A stretch of DNA of 28,067 nt from an uncultured Ruminococcus sp. (lineage in GTDB: Bacteria; Bacillota; Clostridia; Oscillospirales; Ruminococcaceae). The stretch's first letter is position 1. Each line of letters starts with the position of its first letter. Both the position numbers and the translations under genes were made by a program. The notes beneath the pieces are model-generated. The model saw only the letters and a program-made list of their open reading frames with translations, did no database searches and had not been told where the DNA came from. The stretch spans positions 1-28,067 of the forward strand of contig UQEM01000014.1 in the NCBI GenBank assembly GCA_900540005.1. Direction: 5' to 3'. Of the stretch, positions 20,533 through 27,277 are shown piece by piece.

Positions 20533-21071
20533 CACCCTGCCTTTGCTTTTTCTTTCAGGAACTTCTTTACTTCCTTGAACAACTCGGGTCGCTCCGATGC
20601 CATAGCCTCGAAAATTAATGACTGGAACTGTTCTGCGCCATTTTCAAGAATATCCTTATTTTTGATATCGACCTTCCTCTTATACGCCGCTGCGCGTGTC
20701 AGCGCAATCGCGTGCTTTGACAGCGTATCAAAGTCTAAGTCCTTTAGCTGATCCTCGTTCATCTGACTGACCGCATCAAGCATCTGACCGCTCAACAGGC
20801 GGAGGATTCCCTCCGTTACATCCAGATCAGGATACTTTTCAGTTTCTTCCATGATCGCACGGAAGTTCTGCTGGCTCAGACGTAGCGCATCCAAGGTGCT
20901 CATCAGATTCTTTGCGTACCTGCCGACAGCGGCAATGGATACGCTCATGCCGTTCTGTTTGATATAATCGACAATTTCGCGGTAAAGAGCACCTGTTTTT
21001 ATCATCTCATCAACAGTTTCCTTTACCGCCGGATCAAGCTGGTCTATTTTTGAATGTTTTCTATTGCCCAT
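20532..21071 (-). CDS. DUF3486 / Mu gp27-like terminase small subunit candidate
   Basis: A 179-residue helical protein starting MGNRKHSKIDQLDPAVKETV and continuing DEMIKTGALYREIVDYIKQN then GMSVSIAAVGRYAKNL. This is the 'sKid.Lp..v...v..ml..g....eI...l...g..vS.saV.RY' helix-turn-helix N-terminus of DUF3486 (Mu gp27), which lies just before the terminase large gene in Mu-like phages and is thought to be the small subunit. Here the NusG-like gene, leader and a small gene separate it from terL. The C-terminal half is helical and acidic to basic. Confidence 0.75.
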   Translation of the reverse strand: MGNRKHSKIDQLDPAVKETVDEMIKTGALYREIVDYIKQNGMSVSIAAVGRYAKNLMSTLDALRLSQQNFRAIMEETEKYPDLDVTEGILRLLSGQMLDAVSQMNEDQLKDLDFDTLSKHAIALTRAAAYKRKVDIKNKDILENGAEQFQSLIFEAMASERPELFKEVKKFLKEKAKAG

Positions 21072-21073
21072 AC

Positions 21074-21403
21074 TCAGACCTCAATACATTCGTCAATTTT
21101 GGCACAGGCAATGATCTTGATGCCCTCCGCTGATACCTTTGCTTCGATCTCATCAAAATCCGAATCCGCCAGCGTGGTGGGCTGTTTAGACCGTATGCTG
21201 CGCATTTTTATGTATCCGCATTCCGACAGGTAGTTCACGGAATCCCTCAGTTCAGATTCTGCTATGGTCGGTTCAAGTGCGTACCGAAGTTCCGAAAGTG
21301 ACACATACTGTGTGCGGAGCAGGTTGATTCCCTTCAGGACTACTCCGTTATTGCGGAAGAACTTCTTCTGCCTTATTCTTTCCGTCATTTCTTTTGCTTC
21401 CAA
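21074..21403 (-). CDS. Winged-helix-like phage protein (Mu gp26 position)
   Basis: A 109-residue protein (RKKFFRNNGVVLKGINLLRT..., YVSLSELRYALEPTIAESEL, RDSVNYLSECGYIKMRS) that looks like a winged-helix DNA-binding domain followed by an acidic/beta end. The start codon is TTG at 21403, chosen because AGGAGGGG lies at ideal spacing. In Mu-like phages a small gene of this kind stands between the DUF2730 and DUF3486 genes. Its function is unknown; a role in late gene regulation or packaging is possible. Confidence 0.6.
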   Translation of the reverse strand: MEAKEMTERIRQKKFFRNNGVVLKGINLLRTQYVSLSELRYALEPTIAESELRDSVNYLSECGYIKMRSIRSKQPTTLADSDFDEIEAKVSAEGIKIIACAKIDECIEV

Positions 21404-21414
21404 TTTTACCCCTC

Positions 21415-21726
21415 CTACTTACTGCAATAATTATCGATTTTACTTTCCAGTCTGGTCATCACCCGGATAAAATCTTCATTTTTGGTCGTATGCTCTTTGA
21501 TATAGTCGATGTTGTCCGTCAGCTTCTGCATAGTTGCCTTGATCTCAGCAACTTCTGCTTTCGTGGCGTACTTTTCGGATAGCAGGTACTGTGCCTCGCG
21601 GCTGTCCTTGACATCGGTTTCCAGTTTGTCTATTTTATCCATTGTGCGTTTCAGGAAGTAGCTGATGATTCCGATCGCGATCGTTATTCCTGTCGTTATA
21701 ATGAAATAAATCAGATTTCCTGTCAT
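21415..21726 (-). CDS. DUF2730-like membrane-anchored coiled-coil protein
   Basis: A 103-residue protein with one N-terminal membrane segment (LIYFIITTGITIAIGIISYF, residues 5-24) and a long coiled coil (MDKIDKLETDVKDSREAQYL..., ATKAEVAEIKATMQKLTDNI). This architecture and position match Mu gp25/DUF2730, in the late module before DUF3486 and terminase. The function of that family is not established. It is the first gene after the terminator and promoter candidate that follow Mor. Confidence 0.7.
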   Translation of the reverse strand: MTGNLIYFIITTGITIAIGIISYFLKRTMDKIDKLETDVKDSREAQYLLSEKYATKAEVAEIKATMQKLTDNIDYIKEHTTKNEDFIRVMTRLESKIDNYCSK

Positions 21727-21745
21727 GTAGTATCACCCCTAACCC

Positions 21746-21794
21746 CTAAAAGAAAAAGTAGTATAGCTCGGGTTTCTGCCCTCATTATACTACT
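21746..21794 (-). terminator. Intrinsic terminator after the Mor/C gene
   Basis: On the minus strand AGTAGTATA (21786-21794) pairs with TATACTACT (21757-21765), with an inner GGG-CAGAAA-CCC hairpin, and is followed by TTTTCTTTT. It separates the early transcription unit, ending in the activator, from the late genes. Confidence 0.85.
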
Positions 21795-21812
21795 TATCCG
21801 ACACACATGGAA
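21784..21812 (-). promoter_or_regulatory. Candidate activator-dependent late promoter downstream of Mor
   Basis: A perfect TATAAT (21784-21789, minus strand) lies about 60 bp before the DUF2730-like start, but its -35 position holds only TTCCAT at 17-bp spacing. A good -10 with a poor -35 immediately downstream of mor is the arrangement of Mu's Mor-dependent middle promoter. The -10 is part of the terminator hairpin, so the two signals share bases. Dependence on the activator is inference. Confidence 0.45.
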
Positions 21813-21842
21813 ATAGTGATTTTATTTTTTTGGCTGTGCTTT

Positions 21843-22157
21843 TTAATCATCAAAACTTAGCTGTCCTTCCAGTGCCTTGCCGCGGAGCTGCTGCCGTTTT
21901 TCTTTCACTATCTCTCTTATTGTCATTTCTGAAATTCCGTACTCACGGGATAACTCCTTGTAGTTGCTGCCGTCGAACCTTTCGTTCAGCTCCTTGTCTC
22001 TCAGGTCTCGCAGAACGGAATCGACCTGCTGGATATATAGCTGATTGCCGCCATAGTGGTGGATCAGTTTTTTATACGCGTCAAGTCCTATAATGTCCGC
22101 AAGTTCGCGCTGATCCGGACGGAGCTGCTCAGTGCTGGAAAGTTTATCGATATCCAT
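21843..22157 (-). CDS. mor: Mor/C-family late transcription activator
   Basis: A 104-residue protein. The dimerisation part carries IIGLDAYKKLIHHYGGNQLY and the DNA-binding part DLRDKELNERFDGSNYKELS followed by YGISEMTIREIVKEKR, which is the 'G.daY..Li..yGG..lYip ... R...I...F.G.Ny.eLa..y.iSe..vr.Iv' signature of the Mor/C family. Mu Mor and C switch on middle and late genes. It is the last gene of the early unit, directly before a terminator and candidate promoter. I use ATG 22157 (CAGGTG upstream), which overlaps the GemA end by 14 bases. Confidence 0.88.
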   Translation of the reverse strand: MDIDKLSSTEQLRPDQRELADIIGLDAYKKLIHHYGGNQLYIQQVDSVLRDLRDKELNERFDGSNYKELSREYGISEMTIREIVKEKRQQLRGKALEGQLSFDD

Positions 22158-22635
22158 TATTCGCACCTGCCTTTGCTGCTTTGCGTTCTGCCGATCTGAC
22201 ATATCGTTTCAGTTGTTCGATCAGTTTCGTGCCATCGTCAAAATTTATCCAACGGAACGGATCAACTCTGGATGCTGTAATTCCCAGCACCTTTTCAATC
22301 GCGCCGATAAGTCTCTCAACCTCCGGAACTTCTTTAGGCTCGATCTCGTCCAGACGGTAGATCAGTGACCATGCCTTTTTCTGCTGGGCAGAGGTCATCA
22401 TTCCCGGGACGTCTTTTTTCCTGCTGCGCTTTTTCGTCACATTCGGTGCTGCTGATCTCAGCCGGCTCTGCAGCTCACGTTGAACGGCATTTGCTTCTAC
22501 AGCGGTAAGTTCGCTGACGTGTGATTTTCCTGTTATTCCAAACACAAGCTGATGAAAAGCGTCCTCCCTATTATTTCGTTCCACCATTCCGAGGCTTGAA
22601 GCAAGAGCGTAAAGTCTGCCTGTCATAGTTGCCAT
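22144..22635 (-). CDS. gemA: GemA-like regulatory protein (DUF1018, Mu gp16-like)
   Basis: A 163-residue protein with the DUF1018 opening TGRLYALASSLGMVERNNRE, then FHQLVFGITGKSHVSELTA. Residues 65-80 are basic (NVTKKRSRKKDVPGM), and a later helical domain has TSAQQKKAWSLIYRLDEIEP and RWINFDDGTKLIEQLKRYV. In Mu, GemA modulates host gene expression and DNA topology early in infection; mechanism poorly known. It immediately precedes the Mor gene, the same order as in Mu. AGGAAG lies upstream of the start. Confidence 0.8.
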   Translation of the reverse strand: MATMTGRLYALASSLGMVERNNREDAFHQLVFGITGKSHVSELTAVEANAVQRELQSRLRSAAPNVTKKRSRKKDVPGMMTSAQQKKAWSLIYRLDEIEPKEVPEVERLIGAIEKVLGITASRVDPFRWINFDDGTKLIEQLKRYVRSAERKAAKAGANNGYR

Positions 22636-22639
22636 AGTA

Positions 22640-23413
22640 TCACTTCCTTAATCTGTAATTTTTATCTCTGCTTTTGGGTATAATATACTTGTTACCACGG
22701 GTCATTTTTATGATACGTCCGCCAAGAGCTTCGTCTATATCTATAAGGTCATCAAGACTTAGCTCGGAAGATATCACTGTCATTTTATTGTTCCGGTCAC
22801 GATAGTCTATAAGCTCAAATGCGAGCTTTATATCTGCATCACTTACAGTTTCCTGCTTAAAAAGGTCGTCAATGTACAGCACATCGGTTTTCTTGAAATC
22901 ATCTATCAGCCGAACATACTCCTTATCATTTACAAGAGCTTTCAGTATAACAGAATCCTCACGCCATACAAAATACCTTGCACTCTTTCCACGCTTTATC
23001 ATAGCGCCTATAATCGCAGTACAAAGGTGTGTTTTTCCGCTGCCGCTCTGACCTCCGATGTAGAAGCTGCCATTGTCCTGACCGGAAAACTTTACGGCGC
23101 CGTCTTTCATAGTCTCCTGCCACTTTTCCGTACACTCGAAGTTTTTGAATGTGCAGCGTCGGAGCAGCTCCTCCAGACCGCTGTCCTTTATCCTCTTTAG
23201 TGTATCACGGGTTTTGAGGCACCTGCACTCAGCAAGCACCTCATTCTCGTCAACTATTTTTTCAATATAGCCTTTGTTTTTGCATATCGGGCAGTCATAA
23301 CCTTTGAGCGAACCGCTTTTTTTATTATAGCTGTCAGCTTTCATTTGTAAAAATTCAGCATATGACAGCTCCGTATTGATCTCCGGTATCGGTATGTTCT
23401 TCGGCAGCTCCAC
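22640..23413 (-). CDS. DnaC/IstB-like AAA+ helicase loader
   Basis: A 257-residue ATPase. An N-terminal zinc-binding segment has C41-x2-C44 and C63-x-C65 (YDCPICKNKGY ... AECRCLK), then a helicase-loader AAA+ core with Walker A GGQSGSGKTH (120-129) and Walker B YIDD (180-183). It would load the host replicative helicase, here probably onto the transposition intermediate. I place the start at GTG 23413 because GGAGG lies six bases before it; the frame is open for seven more codons. It overlaps the upstream replication gene by 59 bases. Mu relies on host PriA/DnaC instead, so a phage-encoded loader is a Firmicute-type addition. Confidence 0.85.
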   Translation of the reverse strand: MELPKNIPIPEINTELSYAEFLQMKADSYNKKSGSLKGYDCPICKNKGYIEKIVDENEVLAECRCLKTRDTLKRIKDSGLEELLRRCTFKNFECTEKWQETMKDGAVKFSGQDNGSFYIGGQSGSGKTHLCTAIIGAMIKRGKSARYFVWREDSVILKALVNDKEYVRLIDDFKKTDVLYIDDLFKQETVSDADIKLAFELIDYRDRNNKMTVISSELSLDDLIDIDEALGGRIIKMTRGNKYIIPKSRDKNYRLRK

Positions 23414-23660
23414 ACTGTTCCTCCTCCCAGTCACGCCGGTTCAGCCATGTCTGAGCCAACGGTATATATTTTGTGTTGATGTGCTTCCAGTCCTTCATCT
23501 TAGCCTGTCGGTTCAGTTCCGACATAATGTCCTGCAGGAGCTCGGGTGTAACTTTCAGCTTTTCAAATGTTTTTTGTGCTTTGGGCTTGCCTTCCTTTCT
23601 CGGATACGCCTTCCAGAATCGGTCGAAAAGCGGATCATTCGTCGCTGCCGTCGTTCTCAT
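23355..23660 (-). CDS. Replication-initiation-like protein (C-terminal DnaD/primosome type)
   Basis: A 101-residue protein with FDRFWKAYPRKEGKPKAQKT near the N-terminus and KYIPLAQTWLNRRDWEEEQ near the end. These are the 'FW..YP.K.gK..A...f' and 'P..a.tWLn.r.WedE' motifs found at the C-terminus of phage replication proteins that partner with DnaC-type loaders. It lacks the N-terminal winged-helix domain such proteins usually have, so it is a stand-alone motif. AAAGGAGG precedes the ATG. The 3' end overlaps the loader gene. Confidence 0.75.
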   Translation of the reverse strand: MRTTAATNDPLFDRFWKAYPRKEGKPKAQKTFEKLKVTPELLQDIMSELNRQAKMKDWKHINTKYIPLAQTWLNRRDWEEEQCGAAEEHTDTGDQYGAVIC

Positions 23661-23826
23661 TTTTGTCCTCCTTTACTCCTGTGGCTTGCTCTCTCAATAC
23701 ATTAATGGCTATGCCCATAGCCTTAACGTCCTGCATAAACACTCCGTCAGGCTCATCTTTTTCAGCGGAGTGCTCAATGTCCTTTTTTAAATCTTCAAGC
23801 TGTAGTATTGCTTCTTCGATCGTCAT
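23635..23826 (-). CDS. Small acidic phage protein of unknown function
   Basis: A 63-residue protein: helix MTIEEAILQLEDLKKDIEHS, a short DEPDGVFMQDVKAMGIAINV segment and an acidic end. The 'eAi..L...........D..A...Ai..L' pattern is frequent among short early phage proteins of Firmicutes without known role. It overlaps the replication gene by 26 bases, so it belongs to the same unit. Confidence 0.6.
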   Translation of the reverse strand: MTIEEAILQLEDLKKDIEHSAEKDEPDGVFMQDVKAMGIAINVLREQATGVKEDKNENDGSDE

Positions 23827-23835
23827 TTTATTATC

Positions 23836-24432
23836 CTATATCCCAAGCTGCTCGCAAGCCATATAGAATCCCTCTGCCCACATATAGCAGCGGAGTTTTA
23901 TTCTCTGCCCACAAAGTGGAAGCCATTCCCAACTTTCGGGGAAGAGTTTCTCCAATCGGTCTGACGGGAAAAATTTATCACCGTATATACACGAAGATAC
24001 TTCGTCTGCTACTTCTTCCCACATTTCTTCAAGTGTATCAAATACCTCATTTTCACTCTCCAGAAATGCGGCTCTCAGTTCATCGTCATCAACATACTCT
24101 TTTATGTCTTTAACTACATCATCTGCGTCCTGTGCATATTTGTCCGAAGTGCACTGGAATTTGCCAATGTAATATTCGACATCATTATGGATATATCCTT
24201 TTAACTTTGCCGGTGTGACTGCATTGAACCATGTTGCTATAGAATCTCCCAGATCTCCGCTTACGATCAGACTACCACGTTTTTTTTCAACTATGTAGTT
24301 GACGTAGCAGTTGCTACTTCCGTCTGCTCTGCGCCAGTCAATTATGCAGTAACGATCGGTGTCCTGAATCAATGTTGCTTTATGTGTAGAAAAATTGTGC
24401 TCACAGTACTTTTTGATTTCTTCACTGTTCAT
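23836..24432 (-). CDS. Early phage protein of unknown function
   Basis: A 198-residue protein. The first half is beta-rich (DTDRYCIIDWRRADGSSNCY, then VNYIVEKKRGSLIVSGDLGD) and the second half helical and acidic (EVFDTLEEMWEEVADEVSSC), with aromatic residues near the end. Family not recognised. I use ATG 24432, six bases after GGAGGTG, instead of the GTG that lies within that site. It overlaps the upstream gene by 11 bases. Possible roles include host-interaction or inhibitor functions; nothing in the sequence decides. Confidence 0.7.
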   Translation of the reverse strand: MNSEEIKKYCEHNFSTHKATLIQDTDRYCIIDWRRADGSSNCYVNYIVEKKRGSLIVSGDLGDSIATWFNAVTPAKLKGYIHNDVEYYIGKFQCTSDKYAQDADDVVKDIKEYVDDDELRAAFLESENEVFDTLEEMWEEVADEVSSCIYGDKFFPSDRLEKLFPESWEWLPLCGQRIKLRCYMWAEGFYMACEQLGI

Positions 24433-25087
24433 CGCTTTCACCTCCGGCAGTAACTTCCGTTTTCATGCCTCTGGCAACATTGACGGCAGCGTTGACCTTG
24501 GTTATCATGTCAGCGATTATACTGTCACTGATAATGCCGTCATGATTGACTTTCAGGATTGCGCATATGTTTTCCCATGCGGCAGCTTCGTTGATCAGAT
24601 ATGCGGTATCTGATGCCTCTTCTTCGGATAAACTTGCGTAAATTTCAAGGTTGTTTTTGTCTTTTTCAAAATCAATGCCCTTGACCTTCTTCAGCAGAAC
24701 TTTCTTTGCCTTGTCATCGCAGCTCAGACCGTCGATGATTTCCGAAACGCTGCCCTCGCAGTATTCCCTGTGCCAGATTGCGGCGAGGATTCGCTTTGCC
24801 GGGGCTTTCAGCGTGTACTTGACTTCCTGTTTGACCATAGACGGATAAACTTTGCCAAATATAGCGGAAAGCAGCTCGCCTGCAACGACCGAAACGGTAT
24901 CCGAAATTGTTACCGACGCTGTGTTGCCGCATGAACCTGCATAGCGTACTGACTTGACCTTGGTGTCCGTCAGTGCAGCTTCAGCTTTGACCTGAAGCTG
25001 TGCCTGAAGCTTGTCGTACTCAGATTCAAGTGCTTTTTCTTCCTGCTTTATGGCTGCCATACGGTCGATGATCTCTGCTATATTCAT
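24422..25087 (-). CDS. Early phage protein with coiled-coil start; unknown function
   Basis: A 221-residue protein. It begins with a coiled coil (AEIIDRMAAIKQEEKALESE, residues 3-32). A middle portion has KYTLKAPAKRILAAIWHREY, and a long helical C-terminal part contains VNAAVNVARGMKTEV. It may be a DNA-associated or scaffold-type early protein, but the family is not known to me. Its start overlaps the AbrB gene stop (TAATG), so expression is coupled. Confidence 0.65.
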   Translation of the reverse strand: MNIAEIIDRMAAIKQEEKALESEYDKLQAQLQVKAEAALTDTKVKSVRYAGSCGNTASVTISDTVSVVAGELLSAIFGKVYPSMVKQEVKYTLKAPAKRILAAIWHREYCEGSVSEIIDGLSCDDKAKKVLLKKVKGIDFEKDKNNLEIYASLSEEEASDTAYLINEAAAWENICAILKVNHDGIISDSIIADMITKVNAAVNVARGMKTEVTAGGESDEQ

Positions 25088-25323
25088 TATACCGCCTCCT
25101 TCATCTTAACAGCGCAGGCTGTGCAGACACACACATCTTTGTACTTGCGCACATTCTCAAACGCGCCGCAGAAACGGCAGCGGTCGATATGTGGTCTTAT
25201 CGTCAGTGCTCCGGTGCCGTCTGCCTCAAGATCAACGGACATTCCCGGCTCCCAGCCCAACATTACGCGAAGGTCTTTCGGGATAGTGATCCCTGATTTG
25301 CTCGTGAGTTTTTTTGATGTCAT
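25087..25323 (-). CDS. AbrB/SpoVT-type DNA-binding protein fused to a zinc ribbon
   Basis: A 78-residue protein. Residues 4-47 form an AbrB/MazE swapped-hairpin domain (LTSKSGITIPKDLRVMLGWE, then GMSVDLEADGTGALTIRP). Residues 52-73 carry a four-Cys zinc ribbon (RCRFCG ... CVCTAC). The first part binds DNA as a dimer; the ribbon may add specificity or an interaction surface. AbrB-type antitoxins normally pair with a toxin, but no such partner is adjacent, so an early transcription regulator is more likely. AGGAGG precedes the start, and a double hairpin lies upstream. Confidence 0.8.
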   Translation of the reverse strand: MTSKKLTSKSGITIPKDLRVMLGWEPGMSVDLEADGTGALTIRPHIDRCRFCGAFENVRKYKDVCVCTACAVKMKEAV

Positions 25324-25356
25324 AATGATCCTCCTATTCAGTTATCAAATTGCTTG

Positions 25357-25415
25357 GTCTGCCTTCATCAGTACCAGGAGACCGTCCCCGGCAGACAGCG
25401 GAACACGTCCGCTGT
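25357..25415 (-). promoter_or_regulatory. Double hairpin in the leader of the AbrB-like gene
   Basis: In the 97-bp gap before the AbrB-like gene, minus-strand ACAGCGGA pairs with TCCGCTGT (25408-25415 with 25395-25402, loop 5). Directly after, GTCTGCC pairs with GGCAGAC (25390-25396 with 25357-25363, 26-nt loop). The two stems share two bases at 25395-25396 and so may be alternative. No T-run follows. It may be an attenuator, processing site or binding site for the AbrB-like protein. Confidence 0.45.
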
Positions 25416-25420
25416 TTCGG

Positions 25421-25693
25421 CTATTTCCTATACGTTTCGTCAAAAATTTTGTCATGCAGCTTGCTTAGCTTAACATACTTATCGTTTGATTTCTGAAATT
25501 CGTTCAGGATCTCCCGTGTTTCACTATCCCAGATAACACGGCGTTCTTTCGGTATCGCATTCATTTTTTCGTGCAGTTTTTCTTGGCGTTGGGGAATTTC
25601 ATCCATCTTGTCCTCAAGCGTTCTCAGCCGCGCATTGGCTATAACCGATTCCCATGTGACACCGATAGCGATGCTATGCCTTTTCATTTCCAT
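25421..25693 (-). CDS. Small early phage protein, helical; unknown function
   Basis: A 90-residue highly charged helical protein (NARLRTLEDKMDEIPQRQEK, then LHEKMNAIPKERRVIWDSET, and a KSNDKYVKLSKLHDKIFDE end). Heptad spacing suggests a coiled coil. The start has only a poor ribosome-binding site and lies six bases after the stop of a short upstream peptide that has a strong site, so it may depend on coupling. No family recognised. Confidence 0.6.
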   Translation of the reverse strand: MEMKRHSIAIGVTWESVIANARLRTLEDKMDEIPQRQEKLHEKMNAIPKERRVIWDSETREILNEFQKSNDKYVKLSKLHDKIFDETYRK

Positions 25694-25699
25694 GATAAC

Positions 25700-25753
25700 T
25701 TAGATCAATTCAGCCTTGCTGCACCCCTGAAGCTGTTTAGTAATGTTGTCCAT
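25700..25753 (-). CDS. Possible 17-residue peptide with strong ribosome-binding site
   Basis: AGGAGG lies seven bases before an ATG opening the 17-codon frame MDNITKQLQGCSKAELI. It overlaps the end of the Cys-rich gene and stops six bases before the next gene, which itself lacks a good site. It may be a leader peptide for coupling. It is too short to judge by composition. Confidence 0.35.
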   Translation of the reverse strand: MDNITKQLQGCSKAELI

Positions 25754-25904
25754 GACTGTCCTCCTGTGCGGGCTGCCCGATGTTTTCGTGAATGAAATGC
25801 TTGCAGTTTTCAGAAGCGATTTGTCTGATTTTCTGCGGATAGCTTTCGTTCGGCTTGATCCTGCAAACACGGCGGTGTATGCACGCATCACATTTGATTT
25901 TCAT
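25737..25904 (-). CDS. Small Cys-rich (zinc-binding-type) early protein
   Basis: A 55-residue protein with C5-x2-C8, C14 and C34 in the pattern 'C..C.h...C ... C..F' common among tiny phage zinc-binding proteins (MKIKCDACIHRRVCRI, then ASENCKHFIHENIG). ATG 25904 is chosen because ACGGAGGA lies just upstream; a longer frame lacks one. It overlaps the membrane protein gene by 17 bases. The function is unknown. Confidence 0.65.
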   Translation of the reverse strand: MKIKCDACIHRRVCRIKPNESYPQKIRQIASENCKHFIHENIGQPAQEDSHGQHY

Positions 25905-26178
25905 AATCTTCCTCCGTAATGACGATCTGATAGCTGTGTATCTTTGCGCCCTCGTCAAATCCCTTCCTGTAGATCAGCGGCTGTTTTACAGCCTTGAAAT
26001 ATTCACACGCTGAGTTCCAGCCGATATATCCGACCAGACCCACAATTGCAGGGAGAAGTATCTCCCCACCCATGTGAAGTTCACGCTCGCAGAGTTCTCT
26101 GACTGCCATATTGATGAGCTGCATCGCTGCTGCACCTGCAATTGCTGCAACAACTATTGTTTTTATGTATGTTTTCAT
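25888..26178 (-). CDS. Small membrane protein of the early region
   Basis: A 96-residue protein with a hydrophobic N-terminal segment (TIVVAAIAGAAAMQLINMAV, residues 7-26) and a second at about 43-56 (LPAIVGLVGYIGW), followed by a soluble end (YRKGFDEGAKIHSYQIVITE). It has an ATGA overlap with the DUF6906-like gene. It could act at the host membrane early after infection or in the lysogen, for example in exclusion; there is no family evidence. Confidence 0.65.
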   Translation of the reverse strand: MKTYIKTIVVAAIAGAAAMQLINMAVRELCERELHMGGEILLPAIVGLVGYIGWNSACEYFKAVKQPLIYRKGFDEGAKIHSYQIVITEEDYENQM

Positions 26179-26339
26179 TTCATCGTCTCCTTTGGTATCT
26201 TCCGTACTGTCCCTGTATGTCGGTGCTGTATGACCGTTTCTGTGCTTGTAGCCTTTACGATCAGCCAGTTCGCAGGGTCGAACCTGTAGCTTCTCAGCAT
26301 TATCTTCTGCGCTTTCGTAGGCGCTTTTCCGTGTTTCAC
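26175..26339 (-). CDS. DUF6906-like small phage protein
   Basis: A 54-residue protein starting with GTG and reading MKHGKAPTKAQKIMLRSY, then DPANWLIVKATSTETVIQHR and a T-G-T-V-R-K-I-P end. This matches the short 'MKHGK.PT..qk......gl.p.nWLivK.t...l.i.Hr.tg..r.ip' family (DUF6906 from memory), frequent in Firmicute phages. GGAGG lies ten bases upstream, and the GTG overlaps the MuB-like stop. Function unknown. Confidence 0.75.
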   Translation of the reverse strand: MKHGKAPTKAQKIMLRSYRFDPANWLIVKATSTETVIQHRHTGTVRKIPKETMK

Positions 26340-27277
26340 GTCCAATCGCCCTCCGATGCCATGAATTTTGCCATTGCGACTAATCCCTCGTAGCTGTAGT
26401 TGTTATTGTCGTAGGCATTTGAAAATATATTTATCACGCCCCTCAGCGCATCAGGTGTTTTTGCAATGCCGTAGAGGAAATCTATTTCTGCCTCTTTGTG
26501 TTCTGCCTCCAGAATCGGGAACAGCATTTTTATATCATCGCGCTGAATTTTCGATGCAAAGAAGATTCGGTGCTGCTTGGTTCTGTTCGCAATCTGCGCA
26601 AATTCAGCCTTTTTACTGCCTATGCCGGTTATTGTGTCAAGATTGCCGATGAAACAAATCCCAAGTGTTTGTCCCTTGTCATTGAAATAGTCTGATATAC
26701 TTCTCAGCACTTCAATGCATTTCAGTGGCAGGTGCTGTGCTTCGTCAAAAATGAGGATCATTCCGTCAGAAAGTTTCTTCACGATTGCGAGCCACAGTTC
26801 ATCTCTTGATCTTGCTGTAGGGATCCCGATCCTTTCAGCGATAATTTTCAGCAGACTTTTAATACTGCTAAAACATTGATTAACCGTTATTAAAATACTG
26901 TTTGTAGGGTGATCCTCTACAAATTTTTGTGCAGCTTTGGTCTTGCCGATCCCTGCATCACCGCCTACAACTGCAAGTCCGCCCTTTACCTGACAGATAC
27001 TTATGATGTTATATACGTTGGTAGATATGCTTGTAGGGGCGTATTTGACCTCTGTGTATGTTAACTTGGTCTTTTCCTTTACGCCGAAATAGTTGGATAT
27101 TGCCTCGAATATTCGCTGCGGATCAGCAGGATATTTACCGCTTTTTATCTGCGATAGCGCTGTGCCGGATATGCCAAGAAGCTTACCGACTTCATTCTGA
27201 CTAATGCCTTTTTCCCGTTTCAGATCCTCGACCTTTTCGAGAAGTTCCTGTTGTTCGGGTGTATACATACTGATCAT
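26336..27277 (-). CDS. MuB-like AAA+ transposition ATPase
   Basis: A 313-residue protein with an N-terminal helix-turn-helix (about 14-60: DLKREKGISQNEVGKLLGIS, GTALSQIKSG) and an AAA+ core with Walker A GDAGIGKT (106-113) and Walker B ILIFDE (174-179), then sensor segment FIGNLDTITG. This is the domain order of MuB, which binds target DNA, stimulates MuA and provides target immunity. It overlaps the transposase gene by four bases. Similar proteins (TniB/IstB/TnsC families) are alternatives, but the phage context favours MuB. Confidence 0.9.
   Translation of the reverse strand: MISMYTPEQQELLEKVEDLKREKGISQNEVGKLLGISGTALSQIKSGKYPADPQRIFEAISNYFGVKEKTKLTYTEVKYAPTSISTNVYNIISICQVKGGLAVVGGDAGIGKTKAAQKFVEDHPTNSILITVNQCFSSIKSLLKIIAERIGIPTARSRDELWLAIVKKLSDGMILIFDEAQHLPLKCIEVLRSISDYFNDKGQTLGICFIGNLDTITGIGSKKAEFAQIANRTKQHRIFFASKIQRDDIKMLFPILEAEHKEAEIDFLYGIAKTPDALRGVINIFSNAYDNNNYSYEGLVAMAKFMASEGDWT

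Noticed and set aside
22657..22700. GGTATAAT-like string near the loader gene end considered as a third copy of the cassette repeat or a promoter
   Set aside because: Similarity is limited to a few bases within coding sequence, with no -35 and no flanking match.
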